Made by a program: the position numbers and the translations under genes. The notes under the pieces are model-generated. The model saw nothing but the letters and a program-made list of their open reading frames with translations, had not been told where the DNA came from and made no database searches. A stretch of DNA of 34,920 bases from an uncultured Clostridia bacterium (GTDB lineage: Bacteria; Bacillota; Clostridia; Oscillospirales; Acutalibacteraceae). The stretch lies in assembly GCA_937912045.1 (NCBI GenBank), contig CALDPI010000050.1, positions 1 through 34,920 on the forward strand, given 5' to 3'. Of the stretch, positions 1-7,746 are shown in pieces (positions within the stretch are counted from its first letter, which is position 1; each line of letters begins with the position of its first letter).

Positions 1-3000
1 GGCGGGTGCGGTGTATGTTGTTCCGAATGTATTCTGTTCGGGTGTAAGGTCGGCAGTTACAAGGTTTTCTGTATCCTTGCCGACGTAGGTCTGACTTGCT
101 GCGCCGTAGCGGAGCAGGTCAACGATAAGGTCGCAAAGTTCTTCATCGTCCTTGTACTTTTCAAGCATATTGTAGCAATACTCTTTAATGCTGTATTCCT
201 TGGTGTCGCCCATTAAGATGGGTGTTTCAAGGTCGGCAGCGCGATATGCATAGAGTGTTGCTGTTATTGTTTCGTTCATCAGGTGGGGTGCGATGTCGGG
301 ATAGGTGAAGTTGTAATAACCTGTTCCCTCTTCTTTTTCGCCCACAACAGTTATTGTACTGCCTGCAATCTCAAACTTGATTTCGGGGTTAACGTACTGG
401 TTTGCCGAGAGGAGACTTGAGTTCACCTTGTAGTTTACGCTGATGCTATCGGATACGGTGAGTGTTGCACCGGCAATCTTTGTGGAGGTAACTGTTGCAT
501 CGGTCTTGAATCCAACAACGTCAACCGTTTGAGTCGAGCCCGACCAAGCGCCAACAGCAAAGTTACAGTTTTTGGGATTGTAAAGCGAAGTACTGATTTC
601 TCCTGATACATCTGCAAACGCCTGTGCAGGAATAATGCCGCTGACCGACTGTCCTGCAACGTTTACGGTAACCTTATATTCCATTTCGCCCACTTCTTCA
701 AAACTCACTGTGAACTTGGCACCTGCAAGATTTTCGTACTTGAGCAGGTCGCTTTCTATTATATCATAATAGCTTTGCTTTGTGGTGTCCGTGCTGCTGT
801 AAATGGTAGATACCTTAAGTGTTCCTGCAGCGGCATCTATAATCACAACGAAGTGCGGTGTGCCATTGTTCATATGCTGGTTGCCTGAATTTCTTGAAAG
901 GAGAATGGAAAGCTCAGCGCATGTGCCACTTATCAGCTTATAGTTATTGAAGCGTAGGCTGAAGCCGTCTAAATTAACACCAGTTTTGACCGGCATTCGC
1001 GATACCTTTCCTGCGTTAATCCAATTAAGATTTACACCGTTTCCTTCAATCTCTGTTAATTTGAAGTTGTTGGGGAACCAATTTTTATTAATAACTGATA
1101 TTGAAGTAGCTAAGTTTTCAGAATCGGTTATAACTGTATAACCCTCTTCTTTGGTTTCTGCGGTGAAGAGTGTGTTATAGGTTTCGCGTGCTGCGGTTAT
1201 GGCTGCACCGTTTACGTGTGCCTTTTCTATATCTGTAAGAGCGGCATAAGCCTCTTCTGCCTCAAATATTACGTTACCGTCATTTGTGGTAACGGTTGCG
1301 GGTATTTTTGCAATAACCGCTTCGGCTGCTTTTATGTTTTTAGTGTTTACACAGCCAAAGAAGTCAAACTCATTGCTGACGGGCTGTGTGAGTCCTGCTG
1401 TAGCGGTTAAATATGCACCACGTGCAAAACCGTAATAGGTTTTACCGTTTGCATCAAACATAACGGTTGCAAGAGAATCACTTGCAGGTATCTTCGCCGT
1501 TTCTGCATCACCAGATGCTGTTTTAATTTCAACCTCATACGCATAGCCCGTTTCGGTTGTTGCGTTAATTTCGAGAGTGAAAATTTGTCCGTGAAGTCCT
1601 TTGATTACTTCTGAATCGGTAACCAAGGTTTCAACTGTTCTTGTGCCTGAAACGATTAAGTTATAAATTAATTTTCCGTTAAGAATATCAATATATAGCA
1701 TTACGCCGTTAGCACTTGCGCCAGATAAATCTTGGTCGCCGGCAGCCTTGTGGAACTGAAGTGCAATACCCTTGCTTTTAACGGTTGGAAGGGTATCTAT
1801 ATAGCCGCCGAACTTCATTTTTAATCCGTCTACGGCAACCGCAGTTTCATCATGTGCACGTACACCCGGTGTTGAGGTTCCACCTACGGTGCTTGAATAG
1901 GCAAAACCAAAGTGGGCATAGCCATCAGCTTTATATGTGCTCTTATTCTTTAAAGCACTGGCAGCATGGTAACCGCTTATGGTACCGAATGTATAACCGT
2001 CATTTGATATATCAACCAGTTTGGCATACAGTGCCGCATATTTTTCACCGTCAACCTCTGTTTTATCCAACTCGGTAAGGGCGTTATATGCATAGACCTC
2101 TTTTGCATCTGCCTCTGTAATGGTATCAATAGTTAATGTTGATGTAGCGTTGTTTACGGTGTCAATATTTATATCCGCTGCTTTTGTGTTGCGGTATGCT
2201 ACCATATCAACAGTTTGTGCGGTGGTGCCCGATACTACACCATTTAAATTATATCCACCACGGTTATATGCAAAATATGTTGTGCCCGCAGTCGTATCCT
2301 TCATAAACAAAGAGGGGACTATATATTCTGCCGGAATGTTGGCTGTGACAGAGCCTACGCCTGCAACCTTAACGATTGCTGCATAAGGAGACTCTGCATT
2401 GCCTGTTGCCTTTATTCCAAAGGTGAAAACACGGTTTTGCAAATTTGCAAGTGAAAGTGTATCATCTGTGGCAATAAGTGCTGTTGAGGTAGTAGCGCCA
2501 TTCTTGCTTGTTACATAAAGTTTACCGTTTAAAGCATCAATATAAAACAAAAGTGCCGAATTACTGCTGCTCGAAACATCGGTCTTAAGTGCAGATGCAA
2601 AGTGAACACCTATACCTGCGGCAGAAGTGCTTGTGCTTTGAAAACGGTTGAACATAACCTCAAAACCATCAAAATTGACTACTGCATTAATATAGGACCT
2701 TTTGGCAACGTTTAACGATTCACTTACTGTGTAACGGAAGCATTTGTCGGTATAACTCATAAATCCTTGCCAGCCGCCATCGTTGGTTGCGGCGGAAGAA
2801 TTTGCAAAAGTAGTATAGCCATAGGTCATTGCCGTATAGAAGGCATTCTTAATAGCGGTTACGCTGGTTTCATAGGTTTCCTGTGTTGTTGCATCCATTG
2901 CGTTATACAGGTCAACAATCGTGTTTACCGAAACGGCTTCGGTCTGGGTTACTTTACCGTCGGCGTTAACTTCATCAATAAGCGTTTGAATTTCTGTCTC

Positions 3001-3102
3001 CGCTGCAAAGGCGGTAAGGAATGTACATTGCAGCATGGTGCAGACCATCGTGGCTGCAAGGAACATTGCAAAGAGTTTTTTAGGGGTTGCTTTGTTTTTC
3101 AT
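1..3102 (-). CDS. Secreted modular surface protein, C-terminus cut by window edge
   Basis: The frame is open from an ATG at 3102 to base 1, giving at least 1034 residues. AAAGGA lies 8 nt upstream of the start. A signal peptide ends near AFA (about residue 33) and shares VCTMLQCTFLTAFA with the giant protein at 9627-15386. The mature part alternates small helical modules (the first at about 35-95) with three beta-rich modules of about 220 residues, ending near residues 300, 582 and 864 in motifs such as VDMVAYRN, FDFFGC and VDVVGFK. From about 870 a different domain follows, containing DLLRYGAAASQTY, a pattern I associate with extracellular proteins of gut Clostridia. The beta modules resemble lectin-like sandwiches, but I cannot name a family. 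It is the last gene visible in the long operon, 21 bp after the Gfo/Idh gene. Glycan binding or adhesion is inferred only. Confidence 0.85.
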   Translation of the reverse strand, partial: MKNKATPKKLFAMFLAATMVCTMLQCTFLTAFAAETEIQTLIDEVNADGKVTQTEAVSVNTIVDLYNAMDATTQETYETSVTAIKNAFYTAMTYGYTTFANSSAATNDGGWQGFMSYTDKCFRYTVSESLNVAKRSYINAVVNFDGFEVMFNRFQSTSTSAAGIGVHFASALKTDVSSSSNSALLFYIDALNGKLYVTSKNGATTSTALIATDDTLSLANLQNRVFTFGIKATGNAESPYAAIVKVAGVGSVTANIPAEYIVPSLFMKDTTAGTTYFAYNRGGYNLNGVVSGTTAQTVDMVAYRNTKAADINIDTVNNATSTLTIDTITEADAKEVYAYNALTELDKTEVDGEKYAALYAKLVDISNDGYTFGTISGYHAASALKNKSTYKADGYAHFGFAYSSTVGGTSTPGVRAHDETAVAVDGLKMKFGGYIDTLPTVKSKGIALQFHKAAGDQDLSGASANGVMLYIDILNGKLIYNLIVSGTRTVETLVTDSEVIKGLHGQIFTLEINATTETGYAYEVEIKTASGDAETAKIPASDSLATVMFDANGKTYYGFARGAYLTATAGLTQPVSNEFDFFGCVNTKNIKAAEAVIAKIPATVTTNDGNVIFEAEEAYAALTDIEKAHVNGAAITAARETYNTLFTAETKEEGYTVITDSENLATSISVINKNWFPNNFKLTEIEGNGVNLNWINAGKVSRMPVKTGVNLDGFSLRFNNYKLISGTCAELSILLSRNSGNQHMNNGTPHFVVIIDAAAGTLKVSTIYSSTDTTKQSYYDIIESDLLKYENLAGAKFTVSFEEVGEMEYKVTVNVAGQSVSGIIPAQAFADVSGEISTSLYNPKNCNFAVGAWSGSTQTVDVVGFKTDATVTSTKIAGATLTVSDSISVNYKVNSSLLSANQYVNPEIKFEIAGSTITVVGEKEEGTGYYNFTYPDIAPHLMNETITATLYAYRAADLETPILMGDTKEYSIKEYCYNMLEKYKDDEELCDLIVDLLRYGAASQTYVGKDTENLVTADLTPEQNTFGTTYTAPA

Positions 3103-3123
3103 GCTATCAATCCTTTCGTATGT

Positions 3124-4212
3124 TTATTCAATGTCGGGAATTGCGATTGGCGCGCCGCCCTGCTCTGCCGACTCATGAGCGAGGATTCCGGGGAGTGCCA
3201 TTCTTATTCCTAAATCAACATCTATTGGAGGAGGTGTGTCCTCTAATATACATTTAATAAACGCAAGCATCATCTTGCGGTCGGCTCCGCCGTGGCCACC
3301 TGCGGTTGCCTTTGCGGATAACGCCACGGGAATTTCAATCTTCTTGTCGCGGTCCATCGGTATATCCGAGAAGGTGCCAAAAGAATGGGCATCGTCCATC
3401 GGTTTTGTGCGGTCGGTCGAGATGTTTCCGCGTGTGCCGTAAATCTGGAATTCGTGTGTGAAGCCTGCATATGCGCCGAAGCAGATGAGTATGCGAATGA
3501 CGGCGCCCTTTGCGGTTTTGAAGAGTGCCACGCCGTTCTGTGCGGCGGGTGTCTTCTTATAGGGGTTATACATTATGTCGGGCTCGAAGCAGGTGACGCT
3601 GACGCATTTATCGTCCAGTATATAAAGCAGCGGTCCCAAATTGTGAGTCAGATACTTTATTGCAGGATTGAAGGTGCGCCAGTGGCCCTCGGGGTAGTTC
3701 TCTGCTTTGAAATCACGGTAGTCTGCGCAGTGGATATACTCACTCTCTGCATAGACCGCCTGACCGAATTTACCGTCGTCGTACATCTTTTTCCAGGTTT
3801 CGATAAATTCCCAATAACAGCAGTTTTCTGCCGACATATACTTAAGCTCGGGGTGGGCCTTGACCGCGGCCTTGAGTTGCTTTGCCTCCTCCAGCGAATT
3901 AACCGCAGGGATTTCGCTTATGACGTGCTTGCCTGCGTCCATTGCTTTTGTTACGTATGGCACGTGGTAAATCGCGTCGGTTGCTATGAACACTGCGTCG
4001 ATATCCGAGGCTATAAAGTCTTCAAAATTGTCGAAGGACATAAGCTCTGTAACACCGAGGTCAGAAAAAACCTTTTTTGCGTTTTCAAGTTTTTCGGGGT
4101 TACGGTCACAGATGGCGGCAACCTGAACGCCCTCTGCACCGACAACCTCTTTAACGACGTCAAGGCCTCTTCCGAGACCTACAACGCCGAGCTTTACTAT
4201 TTTTTCTTCCAT
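3124..4212 (-). CDS. Gfo/Idh-fold protein with GH109-like NAD-dependent glycosidase signatures
   Basis: This is a 362-residue protein with an N-terminal Rossmann motif (GVVGLGRG, residues 9-16), of Gfo/Idh/MocA fold. The usual EKP lysine motif is replaced by SEIPA (99-103). Other motifs match the GH109 type: AENCCY (E129), SEYIH (Y159) and YLTHNLGP (Y187, H190). The E-to-Y spacing of 30 equals what I recall for the catalytic E149/Y179 pair of GH109. An NAD-dependent glycosidase is therefore more likely than a simple dehydrogenase; the substrate could be an alpha-linked GalNAc or Gal, which is inference. There is no signal peptide, so it is cytosolic. The ATG at 4212 is chosen over the GTG at 4221 because AGGTG lies 6 nt upstream of it. 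It starts 5 bp after the phosphodiesterase stop, which suggests translational coupling. An ordinary oxidoreductase remains possible. Confidence 0.85.
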   Translation of the reverse strand: MEEKIVKLGVVGLGRGLDVVKEVVGAEGVQVAAICDRNPEKLENAKKVFSDLGVTELMSFDNFEDFIASDIDAVFIATDAIYHVPYVTKAMDAGKHVISEIPAVNSLEEAKQLKAAVKAHPELKYMSAENCCYWEFIETWKKMYDDGKFGQAVYAESEYIHCADYRDFKAENYPEGHWRTFNPAIKYLTHNLGPLLYILDDKCVSVTCFEPDIMYNPYKKTPAAQNGVALFKTAKGAVIRILICFGAYAGFTHEFQIYGTRGNISTDRTKPMDDAHSFGTFSDIPMDRDKKIEIPVALSAKATAGGHGGADRKMMLAFIKCILEDTPPPIDVDLGIRMALPGILAHESAEQGGAPIAIPDIE

Positions 4213-4217
4213 AGTGC

Positions 4218-6146
4218 TCACCTTTTATTAAACACGTTATCCTTATCGCCAAACGCCTGGAACACTACGCCGCCTGTTGCGTCGGCAGGCATTGGATAGC
4301 CTGCGGCATACATAATCGTAGGAGCAACGTCGGTAAGGTCCATCGGTCTGTCGATGATTTCGCCCTGTTTGAACATCGGGCCCATCATCATACAGATTGA
4401 ACGAATGTCGCCGCCCTTGGTACGTGCCGACGGAATCTGGCAGGCGTGAACACCGCCGATTGAGCCGCCGATGCGACTGCCTGTGAGACCATAGACAACG
4501 TCGCCCGCGCGCTCGCCGCCCTGTCCTACAAAGCCTGCCTGCGAGTTTTCAACCGCAAATGCAAGGGCAACTGTGCCATTATCACGCAGGCCCTCCTGCA
4601 GTGCGATTATAACCTCGTTTACTACCTTATCGTAATCCTCCGGCTCGACAATGCCGTGTGGGTCACGTCCCGTAAGGTTTAAGAAAATGTGACCGCTCAT
4701 TACGGGGTATGCCTTGGTCTGTGACCAATCGACAAGTGTGCGGTTTTTCTCGCGCTCGCCGCCGGGGAGCCACTTCATAAGGCCGGCCTTTTCCAATATG
4801 TCGTGCGGATGAATAACGGTGTCAAATCCGACAGCGCCGTGGTCGCCTATAATAACGAAGGTGGTATCCTCGCCTATTACGTTATCAAGCAGCCAGCCGA
4901 CGTAATCGTCCAGCACCTTGTAACCACGGAAATAAAGCTCCTCGGTTTTTTGCATCATAAATTCGTCTGTGGGCTGAACACCCTCAAGGAAGCTCTTGAA
5001 CGCGTGGTTCATAGTATCTGTAAAGCCGAGAACGTCTGCAACGACGTCAAAATCACGCAGACCGAATGCACATTCGATTGCTTTTTTGTGGCAATCTGCG
5101 CTCATATACTGCAGCTCGATAAAGGTGTCGATATCGGGCACCTCACGAACTACGCGTGAGCCTGCGGAGTGGTCGGGTATTACCGACAGCTTTTCGAATT
5201 CCGCTGAAAACTCCTCCGGTGAAACGTAAAGACGCTTCGGCACGGCAAGCGGCATAAATATACCAAACTCGCGTTTTTCAAAATCAAAGTGGGTGAGTTT
5301 TGCGCGGAAGGTGTAACGGAAGGTCTGACCGTCGGTTGTGGGAAGCTCGCGCTCGATATATTCGGTCCATTCACCCTCGCGGATGAACTGGGGCTTTTCA
5401 CAGCCGTCATACGAGAAGAGCACACCGTCATCACAGACGGTTGCGCGCCACTCGATTGGCTTCATTTTAGACCATTCGGCAAGTCTGCCGCGATTTATAA
5501 CGGGAAGAACGTAATCGTTTGTTTCGCTTACGGTCTGGTTTATGAATGCGTCCTCGCGTGCGAGGGGTTGCCACGGACCAGACGGTGTCTGGAAGCGGAG
5601 GGCGCCGCTTACGTCCTCGTCCTCGATTTTGTCAAAGGAAATCTCATAAGTTTGTGCACCGATAACATAGCAGCCGCCATATTCACTCAGGTGGCCGCCC
5701 ACCATTCTGTCCATTGCGCGCATAACAGGGCCTTTTGCTTCGGGGAAGGATGCAACCTGCCAGACGTTATCCATTCTTGCAGGGCCCGATGTTACGTAGT
5801 CCATAACAAGTGCTCTACCGCCCTGTTTTACGATTGTTTCCCAAAAGCGTTCTGCCGTACATTTGGCAGAGTCGTACGCTGTCCAGAAATCACACGGGTC
5901 GCCGCCCGGCTTTCTCATATCCTGGTCAACTGCACCGTGGCGATTGGGGGTTGTACCTGTTGCGATTGACGCCCAGCAGGTAGGTGTGATGCTGGGGTAC
6001 GTCGTCATACAATCGGTGAAGAAACAGCCGTTATCCATAACGCGTTTAAAGTTGGGATAGTCGCCTGCTTCTGCGTGTTTGCGAACATAGTCGCGTACGC
6101 CGCCGTCAATGCCAAAAAGGTAAAGTTTAGGTTTGTTTTTTATCAT
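4218..6146 (-). CDS. Type I phosphodiesterase/nucleotide pyrophosphatase family protein
   Basis: This 642-residue protein belongs to the alkaline phosphatase superfamily, phosphodiesterase/nucleotide pyrophosphatase branch. Metal and catalytic positions are visible: D14 in FGIDGG, the probable nucleophile T54 in YPSITPTCW, TPNRHG shortly after, D and H in GFTDTMNHAF near residue 380, DH in IGDHGA near 434, and a further H in VIHPHD about ten residues later. There is no signal peptide, so it probably acts in the cytosol on a phosphodiester or pyrophosphate, perhaps a nucleotide-sugar or a phosphate-decorated glycan product. The substrate cannot be read from sequence. AGAGGTG precedes the ATG. 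The gene lies between the lipoprotein solute-binding gene and the GH109-like gene in the same operon. Related superfamily members include sulfatases and phosphoglycerol transferases, but the TPNRHG and GDHG motifs favour the phosphodiesterase branch. Confidence 0.85.
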   Translation of the reverse strand: MIKNKPKLYLFGIDGGVRDYVRKHAEAGDYPNFKRVMDNGCFFTDCMTTYPSITPTCWASIATGTTPNRHGAVDQDMRKPGGDPCDFWTAYDSAKCTAERFWETIVKQGGRALVMDYVTSGPARMDNVWQVASFPEAKGPVMRAMDRMVGGHLSEYGGCYVIGAQTYEISFDKIEDEDVSGALRFQTPSGPWQPLAREDAFINQTVSETNDYVLPVINRGRLAEWSKMKPIEWRATVCDDGVLFSYDGCEKPQFIREGEWTEYIERELPTTDGQTFRYTFRAKLTHFDFEKREFGIFMPLAVPKRLYVSPEEFSAEFEKLSVIPDHSAGSRVVREVPDIDTFIELQYMSADCHKKAIECAFGLRDFDVVADVLGFTDTMNHAFKSFLEGVQPTDEFMMQKTEELYFRGYKVLDDYVGWLLDNVIGEDTTFVIIGDHGAVGFDTVIHPHDILEKAGLMKWLPGGEREKNRTLVDWSQTKAYPVMSGHIFLNLTGRDPHGIVEPEDYDKVVNEVIIALQEGLRDNGTVALAFAVENSQAGFVGQGGERAGDVVYGLTGSRIGGSIGGVHACQIPSARTKGGDIRSICMMMGPMFKQGEIIDRPMDLTDVAPTIMYAAGYPMPADATGGVVFQAFGDKDNVFNKR

Positions 6147-6165
6147 TAAAAAGCACCTCTTTTAT

Positions 6166-6186
6166 GCGGCGGGAGGTTCCCGCCGC
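6166..6186 (-). other. Perfect GC-rich hairpin inside the operon
   Basis: GCGGCGGGA and TCCCGCCGC form a 9-bp perfect stem with a 3-nt loop between the solute-binding gene stop and the phosphodiesterase start. On the transcribed strand it is followed by ATAAAAGAGG rather than a U tract, so it is not a typical intrinsic terminator. An mRNA-stability or processing element that changes the ratio of upstream to downstream genes is more likely. Confidence 0.6.
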
Positions 6187-6200
6187 AAAGAAACCGAAAA

Positions 6201-7733
6201 TTACTTATTAAAAACAGAATCAATAGTTTTATCAAACGTGCCTGCGATACTGTTTATACCTGCCTGTACGGTCTGACCGTTCTTCCAGAATATCGGGCCG
6301 AGTACACCTTTGCTGAGGAAGGACTCTTTGAGGGTGAGAAGTCTCCAGCCCGGGTCAACATTCGAGGTGTTGATGGAGGTCATATACATTTCGAAGTCAA
6401 CGTCTGCGCTGGCCTTCTGGAAGTATTCCGACTTAATATCGAACTCCCACCAGTCGTTACCCTCATATCCCTTTGACGGGGTTGAAAGTGCGTTGAAGAT
6501 TGCAATGCTCTTCTCATAGTCCTTGTTGTTTGCGTTGGTAGAGGTCATTGCGAATACACGTGCATTACCTGCAGAGGAAATGTAGTTGCCTGTCTTATTG
6601 TCAGGTCCAATCGGAACGGGCAGGATGCCGTAATCAAAGTCGGCAGCCGGCTTTATATCCTGGTTTACAACGTAGCTTTCCTGAATTAAGAATGCGGTTT
6701 TACCCTTCAAGAAAGCATCGTCCCAAAACGTGAAGGAAAGCTTGCCGTAAAGCGGCTGTGTCTTAAGCTCTGCGGGAATTTCGTATACCTTATCAACGTT
6801 TACAAGCCTATCGAAATAAGCAACTGCGTTTGTAACTGCTGCGTCAGAGAACGTGGCCTTTGCCTTGCCGCCCGAATATGTTACGAGACGGCCGTTGTTA
6901 CCCATAATGAGTGCCATTGCAACACGAAGCGGAACACCGCCAACACCGTATGTGGTTGTTGCTCCGTTTACAACGGTTCTGGCCTTTGTGGCATACTTTT
7001 CAAGCTCATCAAAGGTCCACTTCTTGTTCTTTGCAAGGTTGTAAAGTGTGTTTGCGTCAACGCCCTTTTCTTTGAGAAGGTCTTTGTTGAATACAACAAC
7101 CATTCGAGCCTCGGGCGGTTTCATAAACTGCAGACCATAATGCTTACCATCAATGGTGGCAAGGCCTGTATAGCCCTTAACCCACTTGTCTGCGTTTACG
7201 TCTATTCCCTTTACGTTATCCCACGGGATTATGTAGTTTGCACGTGCGAGGGGCAGAACGTTATCTGCGATAACCTCAACAACGTCGGCAACCTTTTTAC
7301 CTGCGGAGATGAGGGGCTGGAGGTTCTCAACGCCTGTTTCACTGCCGGTGAGAAGCTTGATTTTACAGCCGTATTCCTTTTCAACCTCTGCTATTCTCTG
7401 GAACAAAACTTTTTCAAAGCCTGTGCAGGTGCTTGTGAGCTTTGAGGGGAGGTAGGGCGACATAAGTGTGAAGGTGTAGCCCTTTAAATCCTTTTTGGAT
7501 ATTGTGGTTTCTGCCTTGGAGCTGGTTTTGCCGGAATCCTTAGAAGCGGTTTCCTTGCCGCTTTCTGTGTCTTTATCGCTGTCCTCATCACCCGAAACGG
7601 TTACATAAGACACGTCTTCCCAAACCGACCATTCTGAATCATCATCAGAAGAGTTTGAGCAGGCGGTGAGGCCAAAGCACAGAACTGCGACCATCAAAAG
7701 AGATAAAATGCGCTTTAAATTCTGCTTTGTCAT
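6201..7733 (-). CDS. ABC sugar transporter solute-binding lipoprotein
   Basis: This 510-residue extracellular solute-binding protein is of family 1 (CUT1) type. The N-terminus is a lipoprotein signal with lipobox LTAC (acylated C25), followed by a Ser/Asp/Glu-rich linker to about residue 75. The binding domain follows, with family-like features such as ISAGKKVADVVEV and an internal FTFWDDAFLKGKTAFLIQES region. It would sit on the outer face of the membrane and deliver an oligosaccharide to a permease pair. The nearest downstream-oriented pair is at 15408-17232, but the pair at 21937-23714 could also be its partner. It is separated from the membrane-anchored GH13-like gene by only 13 bp. Ligand specificity is not visible; a fucosylated or alpha-glucan-like oligosaccharide is inferred from neighbours. 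Confidence 0.88.
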   Translation of the reverse strand: MTKQNLKRILSLLMVAVLCFGLTACSNSSDDDSEWSVWEDVSYVTVSGDEDSDKDTESGKETASKDSGKTSSKAETTISKKDLKGYTFTLMSPYLPSKLTSTCTGFEKVLFQRIAEVEKEYGCKIKLLTGSETGVENLQPLISAGKKVADVVEVIADNVLPLARANYIIPWDNVKGIDVNADKWVKGYTGLATIDGKHYGLQFMKPPEARMVVVFNKDLLKEKGVDANTLYNLAKNKKWTFDELEKYATKARTVVNGATTTYGVGGVPLRVAMALIMGNNGRLVTYSGGKAKATFSDAAVTNAVAYFDRLVNVDKVYEIPAELKTQPLYGKLSFTFWDDAFLKGKTAFLIQESYVVNQDIKPAADFDYGILPVPIGPDNKTGNYISSAGNARVFAMTSTNANNKDYEKSIAIFNALSTPSKGYEGNDWWEFDIKSEYFQKASADVDFEMYMTSINTSNVDPGWRLLTLKESFLSKGVLGPIFWKNGQTVQAGINSIAGTFDKTIDSVFNK

Positions 7734-7746
7734 TGTCGTTCTCCTT

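Noticed and set aside
3385..4299. Plus-strand open frame (304 codons) opposite the Gfo/Idh gene
   Set aside because: The minus-strand frame has family motifs and good start signals; this frame has none and is Cys/Val-rich as shadows are.
5289..5969. Plus-strand open frame (226 codons) opposite the phosphodiesterase
   Set aside because: Same reasoning: antisense to conserved catalytic motifs, no start signal.
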